Part shown: piece after piece, positions 51,559 through 60,597 of the stretch | Position numbering within the stretch: position 1 is the first letter of the stretch | How the letters are laid out: every line of letters starts with the position of its first letter | From: Paenibacillus cellulositrophicus | Lineage (GTDB): Bacteria; Bacillota; Bacilli; Paenibacillales; Paenibacillaceae | Assembly (NCBI RefSeq): GCF_009363095.1 | Contig: NZ_CP045295.1 | Location: forward strand, 4,080,001-4,144,000 | Reading direction: 5' to 3' | Length of the DNA: 64,000 bases | Notes under the pieces: generated by a model | The model's input: the letters and a program-made list of their open reading frames with translations, nothing else | The model's database searches: none | What the model was told of the DNA's origin: nothing | Program-made: the position numbers and the translations under genes

Positions 51559-52452
51559 ATGGACATCCGCCAATTGCAGTATTTTATGGAGGTCGCCCGG
51601 CTGCAGAGTTTTACGAAGGCGGCGGAATCGCTCTATATCACGCAGCCGTCGATCAGCAAAACGATCCGCAACATTGAGGAGGAGCTGGGCGTCACCCTGT
51701 TTGACCGTTCGGGCAAAAAGGTGGTGCTGACCGATGCCGGCCGGATTATTTACGAGCAGGCCCAGCCGATCGTGAAGTCGTTCCAGAGCTTGTCCTCCGA
51801 GCTCGGCGATTTGAAAAATCTGAAGAAGGGCCATATCCGCCTCGGCCTGCCGCCGATGGTCGGATCGAGCTTTTTCCCTGAGGTGATCGGGCAGTTTCAT
51901 CAGAAATACCCGCAGGTGACGATGCAAATCTTTGAGGACGGCGCCAAGAAGGTGGAGGTCGACGTAGAAAGCGGTTTGCTCGACATTGGCGTCGTGGTGC
52001 TGCCGACCGACGACTCGCTGTTCCACTCGTTTTCGTTCGTCCGGGAAAACCTGATGCTGCTGGTGCACCCGTCTCACCGTCTTGCGCATCGCGAGTGCGC
52101 CAGTCTTGCCGATCTGGCGGAAGAGAACTTCGTGCTGTTCCGGGAGGACTTTGCGCTGCATGACCGGATCATTACGGAATGCGTCAAGGTCGGCTTCCAG
52201 CCGCATATCGTCTACGAAAGCTCCCAATGGGACTTGATCAGCGGCATGGTCGCCGCCAATTTGGGCATCGCCCTGCTGCCGGAAACGATCTGCCGGGAAA
52301 TCAACCGGGAGCGGATCCGGATTATGCCGCTGGTGGAACCGGTTATTCCGTGGCAGCTGGGGATGATCTGGCGCAGGGACCGTTACCTGTCCTATGCCGC
52401 GCGGGAATGGATCGCGTTTACGCAGGGGAAATTGATGGAGGACAGGGGGTAA
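51559..52452 (+). CDS. cidR: LysR-family regulator CidR
   Basis: A 297-residue LysR regulator: N-terminal winged helix MDIRQLQYFMEVARLQSFTK, then AAESLYITQPSISKTIRNIE, followed by a two-lobe effector domain. It is adjacent and divergent to the LrgA/LrgB pair, the same arrangement as cidR (ywbI) with ywbHG in Bacillus, where it activates these genes in response to acetate or overflow metabolism. ATG at 51559 has AGGGAAGGAG upstream; the 18-codon longer frame is not supported. Confidence 0.9.
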   Translation: MDIRQLQYFMEVARLQSFTKAAESLYITQPSISKTIRNIEEELGVTLFDRSGKKVVLTDAGRIIYEQAQPIVKSFQSLSSELGDLKNLKKGHIRLGLPPMVGSSFFPEVIGQFHQKYPQVTMQIFEDGAKKVEVDVESGLLDIGVVVLPTDDSLFHSFSFVRENLMLLVHPSHRLAHRECASLADLAEENFVLFREDFALHDRIITECVKVGFQPHIVYESSQWDLISGMVAANLGIALLPETICREINRERIRIMPLVEPVIPWQLGMIWRRDRYLSYAAREWIAFTQGKLMEDRG

Positions 52453-52730
52453 CCGGGCAGACTGGAACGCATTATTTTAATGAGGTTACAAGAAAAAAAT
52501 ACATTAAACCCACACCCTCTCAGACCTCTTATTTTTTGCTTTTAAAGCGTTTTTGGTTCAGACATGTATCTCCTCATTATTTTTATATTCTACAACCCTT
52601 AAACGGCCGTATAGATGCCTTAAAACTCGTGTTTTCATGCGATTTCAGTCTGATATAATGAAAGATGGAAATGCGCATTTCTACGGAAACTACGAGCGAA
52701 AAGGACTGATTTACAATCAACCATGATGAA

Positions 52731-54101
52731 ATGAGCAGCCGGTTTGCCGCGGGGAGCATCCCCAAGCTGCTGTTGTCTCTTGCACTTCCGGCGATTGCGG
52801 CTCAAATCGTCAACGCGCTGTACAATGTCGTCGACCGGATGCTGATCGGCAGGATGCCGGGAGGTGGTACCTTTGCATTAACCGGACTGGGCATCGCCTT
52901 CCCGCTGATCATGACCATCTCGGCGTTTGCGGCCCTCATCGGCCTTGGCGGCGCTCCGCTGGCCTCCATGAAGCTGGGGGAAGGGAAACCCAAGGAAGCG
53001 GAGAAGCTGCTGGGCAGCTGCTGCCTGATGCTCCTGCTCGTCTCGGGAGTGCTGACGGCGGTGCTGCTGTGTTTTCACCGTCCCCTGTTGATCGCCTTCG
53101 GAGCGAGCGGTAAAACACTACCCTATGCCAGTGATTATATGGGCATCTATTTGCTGGGGACGGTCAGCGTGCTGATGTCCCTTGGGCTGAATTCTTTTAT
53201 TTCCATTCAGGGTTTTGCCAAAACGGCAATGGCCACGGTCTGTGCCGGAGCCGTGCTGAACGCCATCCTGGCACCCCTTTTTATATTTCCGATGCATATG
53301 GGAGTCCGCGGGGCCGCCTTGGCAACCGTCATTTCCCAGACTGCGTCTGCTATATGGGTGCTGTCGTTTCTTACATCCAGGCGCAGCCACCTCCGCCTTC
53401 GGCTCCGGAACCTGCGGGTGAACCCCCGGATGGCGTGCCGCATCCTTGCGCTGGGGCTGTCCCCTTTTATCATGCAGTCGACGGAAAGCCTGATCCAGAT
53501 CGTGTTTAATATTTCCCTTGCACGGTATGGCGGCGATTTGTATGTGGGCGCAATCAGCATTCTGACCAGCCTCATGCAGCTGTTTTCCCTGCCTTTATCC
53601 AGCTTTGCGCAGGGAGCGCAGCCGGTCATCGGCTACAATTATGGATCGGGAGACTATGCAAGGGTGAAGGCAGCAATCCGGTTTTGTACGGCCGTTTGCG
53701 GTGTCCTCGGCATCGTGATGTGGGCGGTGGCGGTGTTCTTGCCGCGGTTTCCCGTCATGATTTTCACGGATCAGGCTGAGTTGATTGCGCTGACGGAAAG
53801 GCTGATGCCGGTCTTTTTTCTGGGGACATGCATTTACGGCATTCAGCTGGCGCTGCAGCAGATGTTTCTTGCGCTTGGGCAGGCTAAGGTGTCCATCTTT
53901 ATTGCCGTTCTGCGTAAAATTATTTTGCTGATTCCTTTGGTTTTTGTGCTGCCGGAGTTCATATCGCCCAAAGCCGATGCCGTCATTATGGCCGAGCCGA
54001 TTGCAGATGCCTGCGCGGCGGTCACCTGCTGCATATTGTTTGCGGCGACGGTCAAACGTCTGCTGCGGAATCCTGATCTTGCAAGCACAGCGGATTCATG
54101 A
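52731..54101 (+). CDS. MATE-family multidrug efflux transporter
   Basis: A 456-residue, 12-helix transporter of the MATE/DinF group: start LLLSLALPAIAAQIVNALYN, then VDRMLIGRMPGGGTFALTGL and QGAQPVIGYNYGSGDYARVK in the second half. These proteins swap cations for drugs and dyes. ATG at 52731 is the first in-frame ATG, but the nearest ribosome-like site AAAAGGA is about 25 bases upstream, too far for efficient initiation. A -10 TATAAT lies at 52654-52659. The 278-base gap ahead holds no gene. Confidence 0.88.
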   Translation: MSSRFAAGSIPKLLLSLALPAIAAQIVNALYNVVDRMLIGRMPGGGTFALTGLGIAFPLIMTISAFAALIGLGGAPLASMKLGEGKPKEAEKLLGSCCLMLLLVSGVLTAVLLCFHRPLLIAFGASGKTLPYASDYMGIYLLGTVSVLMSLGLNSFISIQGFAKTAMATVCAGAVLNAILAPLFIFPMHMGVRGAALATVISQTASAIWVLSFLTSRRSHLRLRLRNLRVNPRMACRILALGLSPFIMQSTESLIQIVFNISLARYGGDLYVGAISILTSLMQLFSLPLSSFAQGAQPVIGYNYGSGDYARVKAAIRFCTAVCGVLGIVMWAVAVFLPRFPVMIFTDQAELIALTERLMPVFFLGTCIYGIQLALQQMFLALGQAKVSIFIAVLRKIILLIPLVFVLPEFISPKADAVIMAEPIADACAAVTCCILFAATVKRLLRNPDLASTADS

Positions 54102-54137
54102 ACAAAATATTGTTAGACTTTATTAGATATGTTTTAA

Positions 54138-54197
54138 TTGACATATAAATCGGAAAGGTCATATAATTAGGTTGCCTATTTAATTGGTAACCTAATT
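54138..54197 (+). promoter_or_regulatory. Promoter and operator of the MarR-ABC operon
   Basis: Consensus TTGACA (54138-54143), 18-base spacer, TATAAT (54162-54167). Overlapping the -10 is the dyad AATTAGGTTGCC (54165-54176) / GGTAACCTAATT (54186-54197), 12-bp arms with one mismatch and a nine-base spacer. Its place over the -10 and +1 predicts repression by the MarR protein encoded next. A T-run after the right arm means it could also terminate the MATE transcript. Confidence 0.75.
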
Positions 54198-54258
54198 ATT
54201 TTTTTGTGCGGGATATCATTCTTCATAGCACGTTGGGGAAAGGAGGATTGTTTGCGTC

Positions 54259-54801
54259 ATGAACGACGATGGCAACAACCGTCAGAAAGCCTTCTGCCAG
54301 GGTACCGAATCGCAGGAGCATGATCAGCACCACGAAACCGTTGTCCAGCTGCTTCAGGCGGTCATGCGATTTAACAGGGGTGAGTTTCGCCACCGGGTAA
54401 TCGAAGGCCTGAAGATGAGCGAGATGGGGCTGATGGTCCTGCTCATGCGTCATGTCGAGCCGGATAGCCCGGGACTGAAGGTGTCCGAGATCAGTGGGAT
54501 GCTGGGGGTCACTTCTCCGACCGTCACCCAGTTTGTCAAAGCGCTGGAGAAGAAGAAATGGATCGTACGGACGCCGGATGAGGCGGACCGAAGGGTGGTC
54601 CGGATCAAGCTCAGCGAGGAGGGGCGGGAAGCGATTATCCAAGCCCGTAAGGCGACGATCCATTCCTTCAAGGGGCTTGTCGATCACCTGGGCATCGAGG
54701 AGAGCGAGAAGCTGTCCGAGCTGCTGACCAAGGCTTATAAGTATTATGAAAGCAAAACGCAGAATGATTCATCGGATGGAGGTGAAGTGTCAACATGCTA
54801 A
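54259..54801 (+). CDS. MarR-family transcriptional regulator
   Basis: A 180-residue winged-helix regulator: helices around MSEMGLMVLLMRHV and the recognition part VSEISGMLGVTSPTVTQFVK, with wing WIVRTPDEADRRVVRIKLSE. An N-terminal polar extension of about 30 residues precedes the fold. The stop TAA lies inside the start of the first ABC gene (7-base overlap), so it is translated together with the exporter it should repress. A dyad over its own promoter supports autorepression. Ligand would be the exporter's toxic substrate. Confidence 0.9.
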   Translation: MNDDGNNRQKAFCQGTESQEHDQHHETVVQLLQAVMRFNRGEFRHRVIEGLKMSEMGLMVLLMRHVEPDSPGLKVSEISGMLGVTSPTVTQFVKALEKKKWIVRTPDEADRRVVRIKLSEEGREAIIQARKATIHSFKGLVDHLGIEESEKLSELLTKAYKYYESKTQNDSSDGGEVSTC

Positions 54802-56522
54802 AGCTTTTTCGTTCATTGAAGCCGTTCTGGCTTCTGATCCTGTTCACATTTGTGCTTGTGTTTCTGCAGTCCATGTCGGACCTGTATCTCCCGACGCTGA
54901 TGTCGGACATCGTGGATAAGGGCATCATCGAGGGAGACATTCCTTACATTTGGAAAATTGGCGGCTTTATGCTGGCCGTAGCTCTGGGGGGAGCCATTTG
55001 CTCCATCGCCGCGAGCTACCTGTCCGCCAAAGTGGCGGGCGGCTTCGGCAGATCGATGCGCAGCCGGGTATTCCAGCATGTCCAGAATTTCTCCCTGCAG
55101 GAATTCGACAAGCTGGGCACGGCTTCGCTCATTACCCGCACCACCAATGACATCGCTCAGACCCAGCAGGTGCTGACCATGATGCTGCGGATGATGATCA
55201 GCGCGCCGATGATGTGTATCGGCGGGATTATTATGGCGGTGTCCAAGGACGCCAAGCTGTCCCTGATCATCGTCGTGATCGTTCCGGTGCTGGCTGGCTC
55301 TATTGCCATCATAGCCGGTATGGGAATGCCGCTGTTCAAGGCGATGCAGGTCAAGCTGGACAAATTAAACCGGGTGCTCCGAGAAAACCTGACCGGGATC
55401 CGGGTCATTCGTTCGTTTAACCGGATTCAGCATGAGCAAGAGCGTTTCAAGGAAGCCAACTACGATCTGACCAGCACAGCGGTCCGGGTCAACAAAATCA
55501 TGGCGGCCATGATGCCGATTATGATGATCGTCATGAACTTATCGACCATCGCCATCGTCTGGTTTGGCGGCCTGCGCATTAGGGACGGACATATGCAGGT
55601 CGGGGACCTGATGGCTTTTATCCAGTACGCCATGCAGATCATGTTCTCCCTGATCATGGTTTCTATGGTCTTCGTCATGGTACCGCGCGCTTCCGCATCC
55701 GCTGCGCGGATTAACGAGGTGCTCAGCATTACGCCGGATATCGACGATCCGCTCGTTGCACAATCCTCTGAAGAAGGACGCGGCTATTTGGAATTCCGGG
55801 ACGTGACGTTCAGTTATCCGGGCGCGGAGCAGCCGGCGCTGTCGGGGATTTCATTCACCGCCAAGCCGGGGGAGACCACGGCGATTATCGGCGGCACCGG
55901 TTCCGGCAAGTCGACGCTGCTCAGCTTGATTCCGCGCTTCTATGATGTGGCGGAAGGCAGCGTGCTGGTCGACGGGGTCGATGTCCGCGAGATGACGCAG
56001 GAGGAGCTGCGCGCCAAGATCGGCTTCGTGCCGCAGAAGGCGCTGCTGTTCACCGGGACGATTGCGGACAATATCCGCTACGGCAAAAAGGACGCCACCG
56101 ATGAAGAGATCCGCGAAGCGGCGGATATCGCCCAGGCGACCGAATTTATTATGAATATGAAAGACGGCTTTGAGTCGGAAATTGCCCAGGGCGGAAACAA
56201 CGTGTCCGGCGGGCAGAAGCAGCGCTTATCCATCGCGCGGGCGCTGGTACGCAGACCGGAAATCTATGCGTTCGACGACAGCTTCTCGGCGCTTGATTTC
56301 AAGACGGATGCGAAGCTGCGCAGCGCGCTGAAGCCGGTGACGCGGGACGCAACCGTTCTGCTCGTGGCGCAGCGGGTCAGCACGGTCATGGACGCCGACC
56401 GGATCATCGTCCTCGACGAAGGGCGGATTGCCGGCATTGGCACCCACCGCGAGCTGATGGAGACCAGTGACGTTTATCGCGAAATTGTATCCTCACAGCT
56501 GTCAGAGGAGGAGATCGCATGA
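54795..56522 (+). CDS. ABC exporter subunit, degenerate-site half of a second heterodimer
   Basis: A 575-residue half-transporter: six helices, Walker A GGTGSGKST, signature VSGGQKQRLSIARA, and Walker B YAFDDSFSALD with Asp in place of the catalytic Glu, so its own site should hydrolyse little ATP. The first 60 residues (LILFTFVLVFLQSMSDLYLP, TLMSDIVDKGII) resemble the protein at 36882-38627 closely, marking the two pairs as paralogues. It overlaps the MarR gene and the next ABC gene (ATGA). Confidence 0.9.
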   Translation: MLKLFRSLKPFWLLILFTFVLVFLQSMSDLYLPTLMSDIVDKGIIEGDIPYIWKIGGFMLAVALGGAICSIAASYLSAKVAGGFGRSMRSRVFQHVQNFSLQEFDKLGTASLITRTTNDIAQTQQVLTMMLRMMISAPMMCIGGIIMAVSKDAKLSLIIVVIVPVLAGSIAIIAGMGMPLFKAMQVKLDKLNRVLRENLTGIRVIRSFNRIQHEQERFKEANYDLTSTAVRVNKIMAAMMPIMMIVMNLSTIAIVWFGGLRIRDGHMQVGDLMAFIQYAMQIMFSLIMVSMVFVMVPRASASAARINEVLSITPDIDDPLVAQSSEEGRGYLEFRDVTFSYPGAEQPALSGISFTAKPGETTAIIGGTGSGKSTLLSLIPRFYDVAEGSVLVDGVDVREMTQEELRAKIGFVPQKALLFTGTIADNIRYGKKDATDEEIREAADIAQATEFIMNMKDGFESEIAQGGNNVSGGQKQRLSIARALVRRPEIYAFDDSFSALDFKTDAKLRSALKPVTRDATVLLVAQRVSTVMDADRIIVLDEGRIAGIGTHRELMETSDVYREIVSSQLSEEEIA

Positions 56523-58399
56523 GTGAGCAAACAAGAAGACCCGGACCCCGGATGGGAGGACCCCGGCATCCCGGCGGCCATCCCGGCCAAATGATGCCTG
56601 CGCAGAAGGCCAAGGACTTCAAGGGCTCCCTGAAGCGGCTGGTCGGCTATCTGCGGCCACGGCGGGGGACGCTGATCGTTATTTTTCTGACGGCGATTCT
56701 TAGTACAGTGTTCAGCATCGCGAGCCCGAAAATTCTCGGCAAGGCGATTACCAAGCTGCTGGAAGGCGTCATCGCGATGGCGAAGGGGACGCCGGGCGCT
56801 GGCATTGACTTTACCTACATCACCCAAATCCTGCTGATTCTGATTGGTCTGTACCTGTTCAGCGCAGCTTTCAGCTATATTCAGCAGTATCTGATGGCCG
56901 GCGTGGCGCAGAAGGTTGTGTACGATATGCGGGAGCAGATCAACGCGAAGCTGTCGCGCCTGCCGCTGAAATATTTTGATTCCCGGACGCATGGGGAAAT
57001 CTTGAGCCGCGCGACCAACGACGTCGACAACATCAGCACCACGCTGCAGCAGAGCTTGACGCAGCTGATCACGTCGATCGTGACGCTGGTCGGCGTCATC
57101 GTGATGATGCTGTCGATCAGCCCATGGATGACGCTGATTCTGATCGTGACGCTGCCGCTCAGCTTCATCGTCATCAAAGCGGTAGCTTCCCGGTCCCAGA
57201 AGCATTTTATGGCCCAGCAGGCTTCTTTGGGACAGCTCAACGGCCACGTGGAAGAAATGTACACTGGCCATAAAATCGTGAAAGCCTTCGGCCGCGAGCG
57301 GGAGTCCGTCGAGGATTTCAACAAAATCAACGAAAAGCTGTACAGCTCCGGCTGGAAAGCCCAATTCATCTCCGGCATCATTATGCCGATGATGATGTTT
57401 ATCGGCAACATCGGCTATGTACTGGTCTGCGTGGTCGGGGGGATCTTCGTCACCCACGGCCGCATTACGATCGGGGATGTGCAGGCGTTCATCCAGTACG
57501 CCAGACAGTTTACCCAGCCGATTATGCAGACGGCCAACATCGCGAACATCATCCAGTCCACCATCGCTTCGGCGGAGCGCGTGTTCGAGCTGCTGGATGA
57601 AGAAGAAGAAGTGCCGGAAGCGGCAGATGCGGCTGTCTTGAACAATCCAAAAGGTGCCGTGGAGTTTGAGCATGTGCGGTTCGGCTATAAGGAAGACGCA
57701 ATGCTCATTGAAGACATGAACATCGACGTGAAGCCGGGACAGACGATCGCCATCGTAGGGCCGACCGGTGCCGGCAAGACGACGCTCATCAACCTGCTCA
57801 TGCGCTTCTATGAGCTGAACGGCGGGGCGATCACCATCGACGGTGTGAACATTACCCACTTGAAGCGCGGCAATTTGCGCAGCATTTTCGGCATGGTGCT
57901 CCAGGATACCTGGCTCTTCAACGGGACGATTATGGAGAATATCGCTTACGGCCGTGCCGGCGCCACGAACGAGGAAGTGATCGAGGCGGCCAAGGCGGCT
58001 CATGCCGATCACTTCATCCGAACGCTTCCGGACGGCTACGACACCGTGCTCAACGAAGAAGCGTCGAACATTTCCCAAGGGCAGAAGCAGCTGCTGACGA
58101 TTGCGCGTGCCATTCTGGCCGACCCGTCTATCCTCATTCTGGATGAAGCGACCAGCAGCGTCGACACCCGGACGGAGGTCTTTATTCAGAAGGCGATGAA
58201 CGACCTGATGAAGGGCAGAACGAGCTTCGTCATCGCCCACCGGCTGTCCACGATCCGTGACGCCGATCTGATCCTGGTCATGAACCAGGGCAGTGTGATC
58301 GAGAAGGGCAACCACGAGGAGCTTCTGGCCAAAGGCGGCTTCTACGCCGATCTGTATAACAGCCAGTTTTCCGGCGGAAGCATTCAAGAGGTTGTCTGA
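56519..58399 (+). CDS. ABC exporter subunit, catalytically complete half of a second heterodimer
   Basis: A 626-residue half-transporter with a low-complexity cytosolic head (RRPGPRMGGPRHPGGHPGQM), then six helices and an ATPase with Walker A GPTGAGKTT, signature ISQGQKQLLTIARA and Walker B ILILDEATSSVD. Its head ends in QKAKDFKG and parallels the GGPPMMGHGPGRNMVMQKAK head of the subunit at 35051-36898. With the preceding subunit it makes a BmrCD/LmrCD-like multidrug exporter under MarR control. A strong terminator follows. Confidence 0.9.
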   Translation: MSEQTRRPGPRMGGPRHPGGHPGQMMPAQKAKDFKGSLKRLVGYLRPRRGTLIVIFLTAILSTVFSIASPKILGKAITKLLEGVIAMAKGTPGAGIDFTYITQILLILIGLYLFSAAFSYIQQYLMAGVAQKVVYDMREQINAKLSRLPLKYFDSRTHGEILSRATNDVDNISTTLQQSLTQLITSIVTLVGVIVMMLSISPWMTLILIVTLPLSFIVIKAVASRSQKHFMAQQASLGQLNGHVEEMYTGHKIVKAFGRERESVEDFNKINEKLYSSGWKAQFISGIIMPMMMFIGNIGYVLVCVVGGIFVTHGRITIGDVQAFIQYARQFTQPIMQTANIANIIQSTIASAERVFELLDEEEEVPEAADAAVLNNPKGAVEFEHVRFGYKEDAMLIEDMNIDVKPGQTIAIVGPTGAGKTTLINLLMRFYELNGGAITIDGVNITHLKRGNLRSIFGMVLQDTWLFNGTIMENIAYGRAGATNEEVIEAAKAAHADHFIRTLPDGYDTVLNEEASNISQGQKQLLTIARAILADPSILILDEATSSVDTRTEVFIQKAMNDLMKGRTSFVIAHRLSTIRDADLILVMNQGSVIEKGNHEELLAKGGFYADLYNSQFSGGSIQEVV

Positions 58400-58442
58400 G
58401 GGTGAAGGCGACCCCACCCGTGATCCTTATCATCCGCATTTC

Positions 58443-58475
58443 AAAAGAGCAGCCATCACGGCTGCTCTTTTTTTT
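58443..58475 (+). terminator. Strong rho-independent terminator
   Basis: AAAAGAGCAGCC-ATCAC-GGCTGCTCTTTTTTTT, 12-bp perfect stem; closes the MarR-ABC operon. Confidence 0.9.
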
Positions 58476-58613
58476 GGAATATTGGCAGTTTATGCTTGAA
58501 TATCGAACGTGTGTTTGTCAATATTGATCATAGAAGTTCATTCAGGAATAAAATCGCAGACCGAACCTGCGGCGAATGCTTGATCACTTTACAGGAGTCA
58601 GGAGGTACGGAAC

Positions 58614-59588
58614 ATGAAAGAAACGATCCCGCTGCTTACGCCCTTTAGCATCGAACGAACCATGGTCGCGGTCAGGGGGCAAAATCCCCGGCTCGTGCTG
58701 GCTCATCCGGAATACCCGGTATTCACGAAGGTGATTCCGGCGGAAGGGCGCGACATTCCGGTCACTGTGTCCTTGGTGGAGACCGACCAGGGACCGGCGG
58801 CGGAGGTGGAGCTGCTGCAGGCCTGTAATTCGAAGGAAACCGAAGCCGTCCGGGTGTATGTAGGCAAAATGCTGTCCAACCATGTGGACCTCAGGCCGTT
58901 CTATGCGCAGCTTGAGGATGAGCCTGTTATTGGCTCCATTCTTCCGGGGCTGCACGGGCTGAAAATACTGCTGGAGCCGAATCTGTTTCAAAATCTGGTG
59001 CGGACGATTATCGGCCAGCAGATGAACCTGAGCTTTGCCGCTTCACTCGTCTCGCGAACCACCGAGCAGTACGGCACCCCCGTGACGATCGGGGACCATA
59101 CGCTCTACAGCTTCCCGAAGCCGGAAGCGCTGGCCGCGCTCGAACCGGACGAGCTGCTGCCGTTGCAGTTCAGCCGCCGCAAAGCCGAGTATATTACTGG
59201 CCTGGCGCGGCAGGTAGCGGACGGATCCCTCGACCTTAACGCCATGCCGGACCTTGCGGACGAAGAAATTTTCAACCGGCTGCTCCCGATCCGCGGCGTC
59301 GGCAAATGGACGGTCGAGTGCTTCCTGCTCTTCAGCGTGGGCCGAACCGATTTCTTCCCGGCTGATGACATCGGACTGAAAAATGCAATGAAAGTGCTGT
59401 GGGGCTTTGATAGCCAGCCGCCTTCTCCGCTCATGCTGGAGATCAGCCACAGCTGGTCGCCATGGCGGAGCTACGCCGCTTACTACTTATGGGCTTGGCT
59501 CGACGAGTGGAAGCTGCGGCAGAAGCAGGAGAAGGAACAGAAGAAGCCGGCCCGTGGCAAGTCGGCCCGAAAAGCCTCGGAACAATAG
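58614..59588 (+). CDS. DNA-3-methyladenine glycosylase II (AlkA-like)
   Basis: A 324-residue base-excision enzyme of the HhH-GPD superfamily that removes alkylated purines from DNA. Residues about 120-290 hold the fold: NLVRTIIGQQMNLSFAASLV, the helix-hairpin-helix LLPIRGVGKWTVECFLLFSV, and the catalytic Asp region GRTDFFPADDIGLK. The N-terminal domain (about 1-105) is beta-rich as in AlkA/YfjP. The C-terminus is a Lys/Glu/Arg tail. GGAGG lies upstream of the ATG. No adaptive-response regulator (AdaA/AdaB) is adjacent. Confidence 0.9.
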   Translation: MKETIPLLTPFSIERTMVAVRGQNPRLVLAHPEYPVFTKVIPAEGRDIPVTVSLVETDQGPAAEVELLQACNSKETEAVRVYVGKMLSNHVDLRPFYAQLEDEPVIGSILPGLHGLKILLEPNLFQNLVRTIIGQQMNLSFAASLVSRTTEQYGTPVTIGDHTLYSFPKPEALAALEPDELLPLQFSRRKAEYITGLARQVADGSLDLNAMPDLADEEIFNRLLPIRGVGKWTVECFLLFSVGRTDFFPADDIGLKNAMKVLWGFDSQPPSPLMLEISHSWSPWRSYAAYYLWAWLDEWKLRQKQEKEQKKPARGKSARKASEQ

Positions 59589-59661
59589 CGGCGGCTGAGC
59601 TACGCCATATTCGAGCCGCATGCCACCAATCCATCGAGGCCGCATTTAGCCAATCCTCATG

Positions 59662-60297
59662 CTACGCTTCCTGCACGCCGACCCCGTTCCAGAACATGTT
59701 GACGATCTCCTGGGCCAGTTCGCCCGCGGACGGGGCGAATTCTTTGGCAATCTCCCGGTTGCCGATCATCAGCATGGATGCCAGCGTGTGCGCCATAAGG
59801 AGCGGGTGTGCGGAGCGCACCTCCCCGTTTTTGATCGCCTCGGTGAAGCTGACGGTCAGCACATCGTGAATCTGGTCCTCGCTGACGCGGATTTCCTCCA
59901 GCTGTTCGGGCGCCAGTGAGGCGCTGGCATCGCGCATGATCGTTTCAAAGTCTCCGTGCGGGAAACGAAGCTTGTTCTCGGCCAGCTCCACGAGCCGGTC
60001 GTAGAGCGGCTTGTCCTGCTGCATAATCCGGAGGGAAGCATTGCGCGCCTTCTGCATCATGGCGGTGACGGCCGCCGTGAAGAGCTGGGCTTTATTTTCA
60101 AAGTGATAGTAAATGGAAGCCTTGGTTACGCCGCATACCTGGGCAATTTGCTGCAGCGAGACCGGCTCATAGCCGTACTCCATGAACAGGGCGGAAGCTG
60201 TTTTCAGGATGAATTCGTTCATGGGAGTGTCCTCCTGCCGGCGTTTGGGCCGGCCCGGGGAGCGTTTAGCCGGATGTTTTCCCTGGGATTGTTCCAT
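59662..60297 (-). CDS. TetR-family regulator of the MMPL gene
   Basis: A 211-residue TetR repressor with a basic, Pro/Arg/Lys-rich head (KHPAKRSPGRPKRRQEDT) before the helix-turn-helix ASALFMEYGYEPVSLQQIAQ and VCGVTKASIYYHFENKAQLF. ATG at 60297 has GGAGG eight bases upstream; the next ATG five codons further up overlaps that site. It is divergent from the MMPL transporter gene, the standard layout for a local repressor of efflux. Confidence 0.88.
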   Translation of the reverse strand: MEQSQGKHPAKRSPGRPKRRQEDTPMNEFILKTASALFMEYGYEPVSLQQIAQVCGVTKASIYYHFENKAQLFTAAVTAMMQKARNASLRIMQQDKPLYDRLVELAENKLRFPHGDFETIMRDASASLAPEQLEEIRVSEDQIHDVLTVSFTEAIKNGEVRSAHPLLMAHTLASMLMIGNREIAKEFAPSAGELAQEIVNMFWNGVGVQEA

Positions 60298-60597
60298 ATC
60301 GTTGTCCTCCATAATCTAAGTAGTTGATCGTTGTCCTCCAGTAATTCCGCAATCCTGTTCTAAATCCTGATTGATAATTAACCTTCCGGTATATATAATT
60401 AATGTGGCATGGCAACAGCGGATGTGCCTTTCATTGAAATTTTGCGATTGTATGCCGCCTGATAAGGCTGAAAAGTAGGGCGGTCCGTACTGTCCCATAT
60501 TGTATCACGGAGCCTGCGGAGGCCGCACTTTATCGGCATGAACATGTACTTATACTATACCATTTTGGCACCTGTAACAGGTGGGGAGGAGCAGAAT
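60298..60597. promoter_or_regulatory. TetR/MMPL divergent control region
   Basis: A 300-base gap without a gene. On the plus strand TTGATA (60371-60376), 17 bases, TATAAT (60394-60399) is a good sigma-A promoter toward the MMPL gene. A perfect 15-bp palindrome CACCTGTAACAGGTG (60569-60583) lies just ahead of the GGAGGAG ribosome site of the MMPL gene, either as operator or as an RNA hairpin over the leader. Confidence 0.55.

Noticed and set aside
56474..58417. A 647-codon minus-strand frame opposite the second complete ABC subunit
   Set aside because: The plus strand carries all ABC motifs in an operon with ATGA overlap; the antisense product is a mirror of it, rich in His, Asp and Arg, without a ribosome site.
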